DNA of 64,000 nucleotides from Pagrus major (lineage: Eukaryota > Chordata > Actinopteri > Spariformes > Sparidae). Under the pieces are notes generated by a model. It was not told where the DNA came from and searched no databases. It was given only the letters and a program-made list of their open reading frames with translations. Shown in pieces: positions 32,136-42,153 of the stretch (its first letter is position 1; each line of letters begins with the position of its first letter). Position numbers and translations under genes: made by a program. The stretch covers positions 2,294,021 to 2,358,020 of the forward strand of contig NC_133218.1 of assembly GCF_040436345.1 (NCBI RefSeq), read 5' to 3'.

Positions 32136-33008
32136 CACCGATCAGGCATAACATTATGACCACTGACAGGTGAAGTGAATAATACTGATAATCTCTTCAT
32201 CATGGCACCTGTTATTGGGTGGGATATATATTAGGCAGCAAGTGAACATGTTGTCCTCAAAGTTGATGTGTTAGAAGCAGGGAAAATGGGCAAGTGCAAG
32301 GATTTGAGCGAGTTTGACCAGGGGCCAAATTGTGATGGCTAGACGACTGGGTCAGAGCATCTCCAAAACTGCAGCTCTTGTGGGGTGTTCCCAGTCTGCA
32401 GTGGTCAGTATCTATCAAAAGTGGTCTAAGGAAAGAACAGTGGTGAACCGGCAACAGGGTCATGGGTGGCCAAGGCTCATTGATGCACGTGGGGAGTGAA
32501 GGCTGGCCCGTGTGGTCCGATCCAACAGACGAGCTACTGTTGCTCAAATTGCTGAAGAAGTTAATGCTTCTGATAGAAAGGTGTCAGAATACATAGTGCA
32601 TCGCAGTTTGTTGTGTATGGGGCTGCATAGCCGCAGACCAGTCAGGGTGCCCATGCTGACCAATGTCCACCGCTGAAAGTGCCAACAATGGGCAGAACTG
32701 GACCACGGAGCAATGGAAGAAGGTGGCCTGGTCTGATAAATCATGTTTTCTTTTACATCACGTGGATGGCCGGATGCGTGTGCGTCGCTTACCTGGGGAA
32801 CACATGGCACCAGGATGCACTATGGGAAGAAGGCAAGCCGGCGGAGGCAGTTTGATGCTTTGTTCTGCTGGGAAACCTTGGGTCCTGCCATCCATGTGGA
32901 TGTTACTTTGACATGTACCACCTATCTAAGCATTGTTGCAGACCATGTACACCCTTTCATGGAAACGGTATTCCCTGATGGCTGTGGCCTCTTTCAGCAG
33001 GATAATGT
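32136..33008 (+). mobile_element. Tc1-A transposon, 3'-truncated
   Basis: The left terminal repeat reads CACCGATCAGGCATAACATT after a TA at 32134-32135. A degraded transposase starts at ATG 32286 and reads [13 protein letters not shown], then [20 protein letters not shown] (first helix-turn-helix). Later pieces are ATVAQIAEEVNAS, WSDKS near 32730 (first catalytic Asp context) and FQQDNV (second Asp) at 32995-33008. Several stops and frameshifts interrupt it. Sequence stops at the (TA)n repeat, so the last catalytic residue and the right terminal repeat are lost. Confidence 0.85.
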
Positions 33009-33083
33009 GTATATATATATATACATATGTATATATATATACATATATATATATGTATATATATACATATATATATATATATA
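33009..33083. repeat. (TA)n-rich microsatellite, left of Tc1-B
   Basis: TA and ACAT variants only. It continues at 34648-34735, on the far side of Tc1-B. Confidence 0.9.
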
Positions 33084-34647
33084 CAGTCATGGAAAAAATT
33101 ATTAGACCACCCTTTTTTTCTTTAATTTCTTGTTCATTTTAATGCCTGGTTCAACTAAAGGTACATTTGTTTCGACAAATATAATGATAACAACAAAAAT
33201 AGCTCGTAAGAGTTTAATTTAAGAGCTGATATCTAGCCATTTTCCATGGTTTTCTTGATAGTAACCAAAATTACTTAAGTTCTTACATCAATAGCTATGG
33301 CACTGTACTGCCAAAAACACTGCTTTTAAGCATTCCATGTTTTCTTTTCTGTTTGCTTTAAACACATGATACACACAGGAGTTAGTACTTGATTGCGTAA
33401 CCATTGTTTTTGATGACTGAAGCCTTGCGTCTTGGCATGCTCTCCACCAGCTTCTGACATTGTTCTGCTGTCACAGCAGCCCATTCCTGTTGCACAAATT
33501 CAAACAAATTTGCTTTGTTTTTGGGCTTGTGGTTCTCCATTTTGAGTTTGATGATTTTCCATAGGTTTTCAACTGGATTCAGATCTGGTGATTGAGCAGG
33601 CCAAGGCATGGTGCGAATGTTGTGGTTCTCCATCCAGGCTTTAACTGACCTTGCTGTGTGGCAAGGGGCATTGTCTGATGGAAGAAGACTGTTTTCAAGA
33701 GTAGCCCTGTACATGACCTGGTTCATTCGCCCTTCACACAATTGCATTTGCCCTGTTCCACTCATACTGAAACAACCCCAGATCATCACTGATCCACCCC
33801 CATGTTTTACTGTAGGGGCAAGACAGTCTGGTTTGTAGGCTTCTCCAGGCCTCCTCCTAACCAGTAAGTTAGCTGGAGTGGGCATCAACTCAAAATTGGA
33901 TTCATCACTGAAGAGAACCTTAGCCCAATCATCAACAGTCCAATCCTTGTGATCCCTAGCAAAGAGTAACCGGGCCTTCCTGTGCCTTTCGTTGATGAAG
34001 GGCTTCTTCCGTGCTCTGTGTGACTTCAGACCAGCTTCAACAAGTTGGTTTCGAACTGTCCTTGCCGAACAAGTCACATTTCTCGACAGTGCCCACTCAT
34101 TTTTAAGGTCCCTGGAGGTCTGACGACGATTCCTGACACAGGAACGGACGAGTGCACGGTCATCTCGTGGGGTAGAGAGACGTTTCCTGCCGCGGCCAGG
34201 TAGCAATTTGGTAGTGCCGTGTTCGGCTTGTTTTTTCTTGTTGTAATGAACAGCTGTCTTGGAGATCTTTAGTTTTTTTGCTACCTGTCTCTCACTCATG
34301 CCAATTTCCAGCAGTGCCAAGATGGCTGCCTTTGTGGCTTCACATAATTCTTTTGTTTTAGGCATTATGTGAGAGCTGACAACTTCTGAGTTGTGCTATG
34401 GCTTGAATGTAAGCAGGAAACCACTCTAAGCCTTTGCATGTGCAGTGCTGCTTATGACATGAAATGGCCTCTTATATACCCTGGGAATACAATTAAGCTT
34501 AAGAATGTCAAATAGGACATAAAGTATTATGTGATCAGCTGCATTTTTTGTCGTGTTCATTGTATTATACCTTTAGTGGTACCAGGTATTAAAATGAACA
34601 AGAAATTGAAGAAAACAAGGGTGGTCTAATAATTTTTTCCATGACTG
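33084..34647 (-). mobile_element. Tc1-B transposon, complete
   Basis: Terminal inverted repeats of about 78 bases start CAGTCATGGAAAAAATTATT (33084-33162, mirrored at 34570-34647). TA duplications sit at 33082-33083 and 34648-34649. One long transposase frame lies on the minus strand. The element landed in a TA microsatellite. Confidence 0.92.
33382..34365 (-). CDS. Tc1-family transposase with an internal deletion
   Basis: An uninterrupted 327-aa frame. Two helix-turn-helix units (residues about 10-45 and 70-115) flank a GRGRKR basic patch (57-62) and bind the terminal repeats. The catalytic triad is FSDES (D154), SDNAPCHTA (D231) and SPDLNPVENLW (E266); 34 residues lie between the last two, which is DD34E. 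Between LENSLLPS and DNAPCH the family normally has about a dozen more residues, ending in a Q-Q-D-N context. They are missing here without breaking the frame. The transposase would cut and paste the element at TA sites, but the deletion next to the catalytic Asp probably disables it. Confidence 0.88.
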   Translation of the reverse strand: MPKTKELCEATKAAILALLEIGMSERQVAKKLKISKTAVHYNKKKQAEHGTTKLLPGRGRKRLSTPRDDRALVRSCVRNRRQTSRDLKNEWALSRNVTCSARTVRNQLVEAGLKSHRARKKPFINERHRKARLLFARDHKDWTVDDWAKVLFSDESNFELMPTPANLLVRRRPGEAYKPDCLAPTVKHGGGSVMIWGCFSMSGTGQMQLCEGRMNQVMYRATLENSLLPSDNAPCHTARSVKAWMENHNIRTMPWPAQSPDLNPVENLWKIIKLKMENHKPKNKANLFEFVQQEWAAVTAEQCQKLVESMPRRKASVIKNNGYAIKY

Positions 34648-34735
34648 TATATATATATATATATGTATATATATACATATATACATATATGTATATATAT
34701 ATACATATATATACAGATATATATGTATACATATA
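34648..34735. repeat. (TA)n-rich microsatellite, right of Tc1-B
   Basis: Continuation of the 33009-33083 repeat, interrupted by ACAT and GTAT units. Confidence 0.9.
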
Positions 34736-34939
34736 TGACCTTTAAACTGTTTTCCTTACTACTGCGTGTGCCTTTTTACACTAATAAACGATGTAGTGAG
34801 TGTATTCTTTTTAAAAATTATGTTTCTTTGCTTGATAGTTTCAGAGCATTCTTCAGTCCACCATGTCCTGCACTTTTTCACATCACTTGTGATGCTCCCC
34901 TAACTATAGCTGTGATTATGCTTTTGTTTATTTGATCTG

Positions 34940-35108
34940 TTTGCGCTGACATGACTATTTTGCTGAGCTCTGCATTACAGTAACTTGTGAATTTCCCTCA
35001 GTTTGCTTTAGCAAAGTTCCATCGTATTACTCCGTCTAGCTGAACTGTCAAATTCATATTGAATTTTATTGCAACTGGATAATGGTCACTGCCAATAGCG
35101 TTATCTTT
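34940..35108 (-). pseudogene. LINE endonuclease fragment (part 2)
   Basis: On the minus strand DNAIGSDHYPVAIKF, the end of an APE-type endonuclease with its SDH motif, followed by GVIRWNFAKAN. The upstream part of the same domain lies at 36869-37180. The break between the two coincides with the L1-like insertion. Confidence 0.7.
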
Positions 35109-35126
35109 TAAAACCTTCCAACTACT
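35108..35126. repeat. Target-site duplication of the L1-like element (left)
   Basis: TTAAAACCTTCCAACTACT, 19 bases, repeated exactly at 36850-36868. Confidence 0.92.
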
Positions 35127-36849
35127 GAGAGACTTCCGGTCGGACCGCCTCCAGGATGGCAGCATAGGGAGAGAGCTCCCGACCGAACCAGAGTAATTAT
35201 TAATATACTCCCATACAAACTGAGAAATTCATTTTGACTAAGTGCATAAAGAAAGGGGGTAAGACGTCTACCAAGAAACCGAGCAATAATTGCCTACAAA
35301 AAGCAGAGGTGGACGAAGACAAGGCACAGCTAGCTAATAATTGGCGGTCAAGGCTAATAAGCAGCAAGGTGGGATAAACTACGCCTGCCCCGAGTGGAGA
35401 AATGGCTGAATTGGAGCTTATTCTGCAAGAATTAAGAGGGTTCCGCCAAGAAACCAAAGAACAATTAGGGACAATCAAAGAAGAAATTTTGAAGGCGAAC
35501 ACCAGATTGGATGAAGCGGAGGGGCGAATTGAGAAAGCAGAGGAGAGGATTCAAAACGTGGAAGAAGTCATGATGGAGATGCTAAAGCTACACATGAAGC
35601 TAGAGGATAAGCTAGTAGACTTGGAGAGTCGTTCCAGACGTGAAAACGTGAGGATTTATGGGGTACCAGAAGGTGCGGAGAAGGAGTCACCAACGATGGC
35701 TACATTTGTGGAAAATTTACTACATGAGGGTCTCAGACTATCCAAGGACGGACAAGATTTACAGATTGAAAGAGCGCACCGTTCAGCGTGGCCACAGCCG
35801 CCGGAGGACGCGCCGCCACGCTCCATCATAGTAAAGTTTTCAAGCTTCAAAACGAAAGACGCACTACTCCGCAAGGCATGGCAGGGAAAGGGATTCACCT
35901 GGCAAGACAACCATAAACCTGGACCACGACTATCCTCCTCTCATCCTCAAAAACGTGCTTTGAAGCTTTACAGAATAAATAGGGGCTGGGAAAGGATGAC
36001 AGATAGAGAGACAGATAGAAAGGATTTACAGATACTTGCAAGTTAGGCATTACTTTAACCAAAACCTAAAATAGGCTTTAGAAAAAGGTGTATCAGAGTT
36101 CCTGCAGGTATTTCTATCATTAGTCAAATCTGGAACATGCAACAAAATCATATCCAGATTGTATATTGGAATCCAACAATTGAAACAAGAAAGCACAGAC
36201 TACATTAAGAAGAAGTGGGAAAAAGAGGAAAATGTAATGATTTCTGCTGAGAGTTGTGAGAAAATGTGCCAGCTACAGTGGATCTCAACAGGTTCAAGCA
36301 TATGAAGAGAGTTTTCCTGGAAAAATATTGTGAGATTTTTTGTTACACCCATCCAGAAACAACATCAAGGTGGCGGCGATGCCTGCTGGAGACTCTGTGA
36401 GACTAATGGAGCGAATCACTTTCATTAATTCTGGAGTTGCCAGGTTATTAGAACATATTGGGAAGAGATTCATGAACATATAATATCATATTTGGAGTAA
36501 ACATCCCCTTCAAATGTGAAACTCTGTATTTGGGTGATATATTGTTCGGAAATTAGAATTTCAATAACAAAAAGCTACTTGGTATGCTGTTGGTAGCATG
36601 TAAGAAATCCATCATGAGAAAATGGTTAAAAGTAGAGCCACCCACCATTGAGTAATGGATGGACATCGTACATGAGATTTACATCATGGAAACGTTTTCC
36701 CTTAGAGTGCAAAAAGAAAAATTTTACCAGATCTGGTCTAAATGGACTGATTACGTGAAGCCAATAAGGTCAGACTTTATTTGACCCTGTCATTCACTTT
36801 TGATTCATCTGATTATTGATTTATTATTCATTTAAACAGTCATGAGAGG
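35127..36849 (+). mobile_element. Short L1-like element: ORF1 plus ORF2 tail
   Basis: The 1723-bp element is bounded by an exact 19-bp duplication. Its 5' part (GAGACTTCCGGTCGGACCGC) leads to an intact ORF1. After 36046 there are only degraded pieces of the last part of an L1 ORF2: IMRKWLKVEPPTIE (about 36615-36657), WMDIVHEIY and KFYQIWSKWTDYVKPIRSDF (about 36720-36780). Endonuclease and reverse transcriptase are missing. It must have relied on another L1 for its movement. There is no obvious A-rich tail before the right duplication. Confidence 0.85.
35402..36046 (+). CDS. L1-like ORF1 protein
   Basis: An intact 214-aa frame, shorter than most L1 ORF1 proteins. Residues 1-80 form a coiled coil (repeated EAEGRIEKAEERIQNVEE heptads). 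Then comes SRSRRENVRIYGVPEGAEKE, the conserved start of the RRM-like domain, and IIVKFSSFKTKDALLRKAW (about 140-160). The C-terminal domain is short and ends in a run of charged residues. The expected role is RNA binding in the retrotransposition particle. Confidence 0.85.
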   Translation: MAELELILQELRGFRQETKEQLGTIKEEILKANTRLDEAEGRIEKAEERIQNVEEVMMEMLKLHMKLEDKLVDLESRSRRENVRIYGVPEGAEKESPTMATFVENLLHEGLRLSKDGQDLQIERAHRSAWPQPPEDAPPRSIIVKFSSFKTKDALLRKAWQGKGFTWQDNHKPGPRLSSSHPQKRALKLYRINRGWERMTDRETDRKDLQILAS

Positions 36850-36868
36850 TTAAAACCTTCCAACTACT
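36850..36868. repeat. Target-site duplication of the L1-like element (right)
   Basis: Exact copy of 35108-35126. Confidence 0.92.
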
Positions 36869-37180
36869 AGACCCAGCTAATTCACTGGATACCAGAGTGA
36901 GATCAATAGCCGACTCTGCTCCATTGCTGAAATTAACCCTAGTGCCTTGACCATTATTTACTGTAAACAAACCAGTCCTTTTGCTTCTATCAGTTCTTCT
37001 ATAATCTTCCCATTGTAGTCTGTTGCCCTCCCTCCCCATGATGTATTGTGGGCATTAAATTCCCACATAATTCTTTGTTTCCCTGTTCAGTCCTATCTAG
37101 TTCATCACCCCTGATTTTCTTACATGGATTATGCAGATCTTTAACAGTCCACTAATCACTCCATGTATCTTTCGATTAGC
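36869..37180 (-). pseudogene. LINE endonuclease fragment (part 1)
   Basis: Minus-strand pieces encode FNAHNTSWGGRATDYNGKII, then GLFTVNNGQGTRVNFSNGAE and AIDLTLVSSELAG, which is the APE-endonuclease middle of I/Nimb-type fish LINEs. A frameshift lies near 36960. It joins part 2 at 34940-35108 once the L1-like insertion is removed. Confidence 0.75.
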
Positions 37181-37466
37181 ACCAGGGATGTGACTTTTAA
37201 TTCACGCTCCATTCAAGTCTTTATCTTCAATATATTTTCGTATCTTTTCCTTCCTTTGCTCAGAAATCTATCAGACTAGTTGACTATCTGGTTGCGTAGT
37301 GTAGCACGGACAAATTGACTCAAGCAGTCTGCATTATACTGTAGTTGTGGCGTAGCTGTCAGGTAACATTTAGCTAGCTAATGCTAGCGTTACAGAATGC
37401 ATTGTTCTCGAGTAAAGCCATATTATAAGGTTGACGGTAAATGTCATTTTTTGTGACTGGGTGTGA

Positions 37467-38403
37467 CGAGGTAGAAATCAGAAATGCTTTGTTTGTGTGT
37501 CTTTAGTCAGACAGCTTCTAGCTTTCGCCACAGAACAAAAGTTCTATGGCTGCTTTCACATCAGTTAGTCTATGCGTGTAGCCATGATTTACAATAAGTA
37601 TAAAGTAGGCTATAGAATTAGGCCTCAAGGCACACTGTAACTGTGACAAGTTGTTTGATTATTGATGAATAAGCAATGACAATTTTCTGATCACTTTGTT
37701 TCAGTTATGAACATTATGCTCAAGGTCCAGGTGTCCTGCCCCATCAATATCCAGCATTGAAGCCAAATCTGAAAGGTTAGCCTCCATGTTGTAGAACTGC
37801 TGATAATAAATCTTTACACCCAACACGCAGTGTTACTTTGTGAGACTATGCACTCTATCTCCAATCTCCTTCGTTCTCAGGCAAGATGCCTTGTTTTCTT
37901 CAGGATAAGGAAGAGGTGGATGTCTTGCAAGAAAGGTAAACAAAAAATGCATGCTGTTTTGCACAGTTTATTTTGCAATGCACTCAACAGTAGTACATTA
38001 TGTAAGGTTTAGTACTATTGTGACAGTGATTCTCATTTGTATCTGTATTTACATACAGCATGCAGTCCATTGGGATTTACAAGGATGTGGAGGACACATT
38101 GATGAAGAAAAAAAATCAATGACCTCATGAACAGTGTGCATTTCCTTGTTGTGTTGTCAATTATTATTAAATATGGAATACATATAATTCTTATTTTCTG
38201 GATCGTGTGTTTTCCAGAATTGATTGGGGAGGTGATTCTCAGGTTCCTTTTCATGACCAAAAGACTGACAATCCTGCTTCCTGTTCACACTGACTTTTTA
38301 CAAATGAACCAAGAGGAGTAAACATGAAGTTATACAGATTTACAGGTAACCTGTTGATTGGACAGTTTTGGTGATTTATTTATTCATAATATTTAATTAA
38401 TAT
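37467..38403 (+). repeat. Duplicated segment, copy B (5' part)
   Basis: Near-identical to 1-975, with a few indels. It stops at the 5' LTR of BEL/Pao 2 and resumes at 48331 or 48332. Joining TTTAATTAATAT to TATTCATTTATTG gives the sequence seen in copy A (about 961-986) with only small differences. Confidence 0.85.
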
Positions 38404-39283
38404 GTGTTGAGTTGAGCTGCAGGCCACGCCCATCTCTGCCTGAGTGCATCAGGTTTGGGTGTGTCTCTAAGCTGAAGGCAGCTGATTGAGGGCACCAGGT
38501 GAAGACGATCTGGAAATCAGGGGGTTTGGAGGCACTCACTCACAGGACAATGAGGTGTGAGCAGTGTGTGAGAGAAGTGGTTGGAGAGTCTGGACTTGGG
38601 AAAAGGAGACTGCAGGACTAAAGCTTGGTTCAAAGAAGGAAGAAGGAGCCGGTGAGCTTTCAGTTATGTGTCTGTGCTGCTTGCATTGGGGTTGTGGGCT
38701 GTGAACTAATTATGTGATGAAACTCAGGTTAAAATGTAAAGTATTGAATAAGTTATGTGATTAAAATGCAAGTTAAAATGTTATATAGTTAATATCATGT
38801 GGGTTGAAAGCACAGTCAATAAGGTGGTGTATTTTTAAAAAAGTATTCAAGCTAAAAGTAATTTGATAAAGAATGATGTGTGTATTTACGGGAGTTAAAA
38901 GCTGACAAAGTTTGTAAGGTTAAAATCATCATAAGATAGTGCTTTAAAATGTATTTAATTTATTTTGGGGGTTTAAGTATGGGTAGTTTCCACTTATTTT
39001 CAAGATTGATTTCTAGGACCTTTTAAAAATTAAGTAGTTGATTTTGGGTTATGTTGATTGATTATGGATTCTTGGGTTACATTTTTCTTGACCTTCTATT
39101 TGTGTTTGTGTTTAAGGTTTTTCACCTGTTATTGACCTTGGCAACTTTCAAATAAAAGAAAGAAAAGAAAGAAAGCCGAATCTTGGTCATTGAGTGAATT
39201 CCAGTCCAATCTTCTGAAGCAAGCTGCCTTTTCAAGTGGGGGAAGCTGCAGTTTAAACCTCACAAGAGTGAGGGCACTTGACA
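38404..39283 (+). repeat. BEL/Pao 2, 5' LTR
   Basis: Runs from GTGTTGAGTTGAGCTGCAGG to GAGGGCACTTGACA and contains an AATAAA-type signal (aaataaaagaaag at about 39151). It contains 63 bases (around 38960-39025) that the 3' LTR lacks. Confidence 0.88.
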
Positions 39284-39401
39284 GTGAAAAACCGCTGTTG
39301 TGAAGACTGGAGAGGGGAATCCTGAACAGCAACTGGCCAGGCCTGGAGGTCCATAGGCCTGGTAACACACATCACCTTTCCCAATCCTGCTGGAAAAGAA
39401 G

Positions 39402-40975
39402 ATGGCTGACTTAAAGTCACTGGAGCAGCTCAAAGCCAATAGGACATCTGCGAAGCGATAACTCTCCCGGCTGGCCAACAACATTGTCCAGATGCATGCC
39501 ATAATGCCTGAAGAGGAGCTCAAAGACTGTTTCAAAAAGCTCATAATTAAGGCCAACAAAGTCATGGAAGCCAATGATGATGTGGAGGCCCAGTATCTTG
39601 CGGAGGTGGAGCTGGATGCAGATTCCGACGAAGTTCCTGGGTTAAGCGAGCAGCAAAAGGCCGATACGGGGAAAGCGGCAGGCGAGTGTGAGATGAAGCT
39701 GAAAGAGCTGAAGGACCTCATTCAAAAGACACTCTGGGCCAACTTCGGAGAGGAGGAACTGATGATGGCGGTAAAGGCTGCAGAGTAGAAAGTAAAGAGT
39801 GTGATTTCGTTTGAACCTGGCGGAAATAAAGAGGCCTTTGACTTCATGTTCGACTACATGGAAAGACTGGTTAAGAGGGCGAAGGAGCTGCACACACAGT
39901 GGAAGTGTTGGGCCCCTCCAGCTGAGCAGAAAGACTTCCAGCTGCATGTACGAGGGCTTGAGCAGATCGTTCCTGAGTTGATGTCCAGAAAAGCAGAATT
40001 AATTGAAGCAAAAGCTAAAAAAGACGCCGAAAGAGTTGTGAGTGCAGCTCCCATCAGCTACCCAACATCAGCCATTAGACTGAAGCCAACCTCCCTCTCC
40101 AAGTTTACTGGCATTAGGTGAGACTTTCATCGCTGGAAAAGAGACTGGGAGGCCCTTCAGAGGAAAGGAGAACCCACCGGGTCAAGAGAAGTCAAAAAGT
40201 TCCAGCTCCTTGACAGTTTGGATGATAAAATAATGAGAGATCTTCGATTAATGACCTTTAACACAGCAGATGACATCTTTCGGGTCCTGGAGAACCTGTT
40301 TGGAAGCCAAACCGCGATCGCCATCGAAATAGTTGAGGAGCTCCAGAGACTTACAGCTGTCAGAAGTCACCAGCCCAAGAAAGTTGTTGAGCTCATTCAA
40401 GCTGTTGAGAAAGCCCTTGAAGACTTGAGTGACCTTGGTGACACTGGTGCTGTAAAGAACCCTCTGGTGACAAAGTCAATAGAAAGCAAGCTTCCTCATG
40501 CATTGAAGAAAGAATGGCTTCTCTATGCAGCTGAGCGAAAGCAGTGCTGATCCAGAGAAACGCTTTGACAGTCTTCTGACCTTCCTCAAGAGTCAAGAGA
40601 GGATCTATAAGCAGCTGGACCAACTGAGGGATGAAGAGCCGCCAAGGAAGGAAATCTGACCTGAGCAAAGGCAAGCCAGAACTAGAGCCTCAAACCAGTC
40701 AAGTAACCATCTCTCAGGAAGTATCGTCTGTGGGGACATTAAGCATAAGAAAAAGCTGTACTTCTGCAGAAAGTTCTGTGTGCTCAAGCTCACAGAGAAA
40801 AAGGATGCAGTACGAAAACTGGGAGCCTGCTGGAAATGTCTGGAAGTCCATGATGATGAGAGTCACTGCAAAACTTCATTCCTGTGCAAACATCCTGAGT
40901 GTGAGGACAAGAGAGCCGCAGACCACCACTACTATCTGTGTCCCAACGCTGAAGCATCCAGAGGAGGAGCAAAAT
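39402..40975 (+). pseudogene. BEL/Pao 2 gag
   Basis: The start is ATG 39402 (MADLKSLEQLKANRTSAKR), with a stop soon after. The frame is then open in pieces: MHAIMPEEELKDCFKKLIIK (39492-39788), a helical region (39801-40121) and a DUF1759-type gag core (40218-40550, KKFQLLDSLDDKIMRDLRL). A cysteine-rich region at about 40770-40960 contains CWKCLEVHDDESHCKTSFLC. Stops at about 39459, 39786, 40119, 40547 and 40659 break it. The protein would form the particle shell. Confidence 0.82.
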
Positions 40976-41710
40976 AGCACAGTGGGAGGTGGCAACAAGA
41001 GGAATTACACCGAGGCCCAGGAAGAATTCTTCAGAAAGCTCTCACCTGAATTAGCCCAACAATGCCGAGATGCATTCTGCAACACAGCAGCAAGCACCTC
41101 CCATGTCGCAAAGAGTCACTCAAGTCTTCTGGCAGAGAGCGGCCTAGCGGAGTGGCCTGTCATCATGATGCTTTTGGAGGTAACAGCCAATGCTGGGCAG
41201 AACATTGGGACCCTGATTGACCTAGCTTCTGACACTAACTATATCACCCATGAGGCAGCAGGTCGGCTCAATCTCAGAAGCAAAGACATCACACTTGTGG
41301 TCCATGGTGTAGGAGGCATGAAAGTCTTCGTCAAAACAAACGGTACTTCCTGAAAATCCGTATTAACACCCCAAGAGGCACTCTCAGGTCCCACCAGCTG
41401 GTTTGCTACGGCTTGGACAGCATTGCAGATATCCATAGACATGTGTCAGCAGGATTTCTTCCCAGACATCCCGCTCAGTGACCTGGCAAGGCAAAGAGAG
41501 ATCCAGCTCCTTGTAAGTCACAAGGAGGGTCAGCTGGCCCCGCAGAAAATCCGCACGGTGGGGGACCTCGTGCTGTGGGACGGACCAATGGGAAAGACAG
41601 TTGCCGGCTCCCATCCTGGGCTGTTTGAGGAGGTCACTGTATCAGTCCACATGTCGAGGACGCACTTTGCAAGGTCTATGAGAACTGCTGCTGTGAAGTA
41701 TGAAGAACAC
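40976..41710 (+). pseudogene. BEL/Pao 2 protease region
   Basis: NIGTLIDLASDTNYITHEAA (about 41203-41262) has the aspartic protease Asp in a TLIDLASD context, as in DUF1758 proteins. The next part changes frame at about 41350 and continues with LPDIPLSDLARQ-like and HKEGQLAPQKIRTVGDLVLW text to MRTAAVKYEEH at 41710, where the solo LTR begins. Confidence 0.75.
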
Positions 41711-42153
41711 TGTGAGAAATTGAATAGTTTTCCATTCAGTAATCAATGTACCGTAAAGACCATATCAGGATGTGAGAGGAGGAGGGGATAATCCTCCTTA
41801 GGTGTAAGGGTCATAAAGTCACGTGAAAGGCAATTCTCTCTGCCTGAGGTGTTACAGGAAGGATGATAAGATGACATTTACATTTCAATGAAACAGCAAA
41901 TGGTCACTGCCCTGGGAAAGACATGATCAAAACAAACACCAGGGGGTCATTGCTTTGGGAAGAAGTAATTCATGACTGTCGTAAAGTATGCAACCACTGT
42001 ATTTAAAGCAGAAACATTTGGAAGACTGGAGTGAACACTTCAGGTCTTCTCTCCATGCAGCATGTATTAAAGAGATCTGATTCATCACGCTGAGTCTACA
42101 ATTCTTCTGAGATTTAGCAACTCTCAACCTCACAAAGGAGAATTTCCACTACA
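41711..42153 (+). mobile_element. Solo LTR nested in BEL/Pao 2
   Basis: A 443-bp stretch with no relation to the reading frame on either side, from TGTGAGAAATTGAATAG to GAATTTCCACTACA, flanked by ACAC at 41707-41710 and 42154-42157. It has a TATA-like word (gtatttaaagc, about 41998) and an ATTAAA about 70 bases later. Removing it rejoins KYEEH with TCVVPIHPP in frame. TG...CA ends and a 4-bp duplication fit a gypsy-type LTR left after recombination between two LTRs. Confidence 0.72.

Noticed and set aside
32743..33142. Frames with long Ile-Tyr runs
   Set aside because: They are translations of the TA microsatellite.
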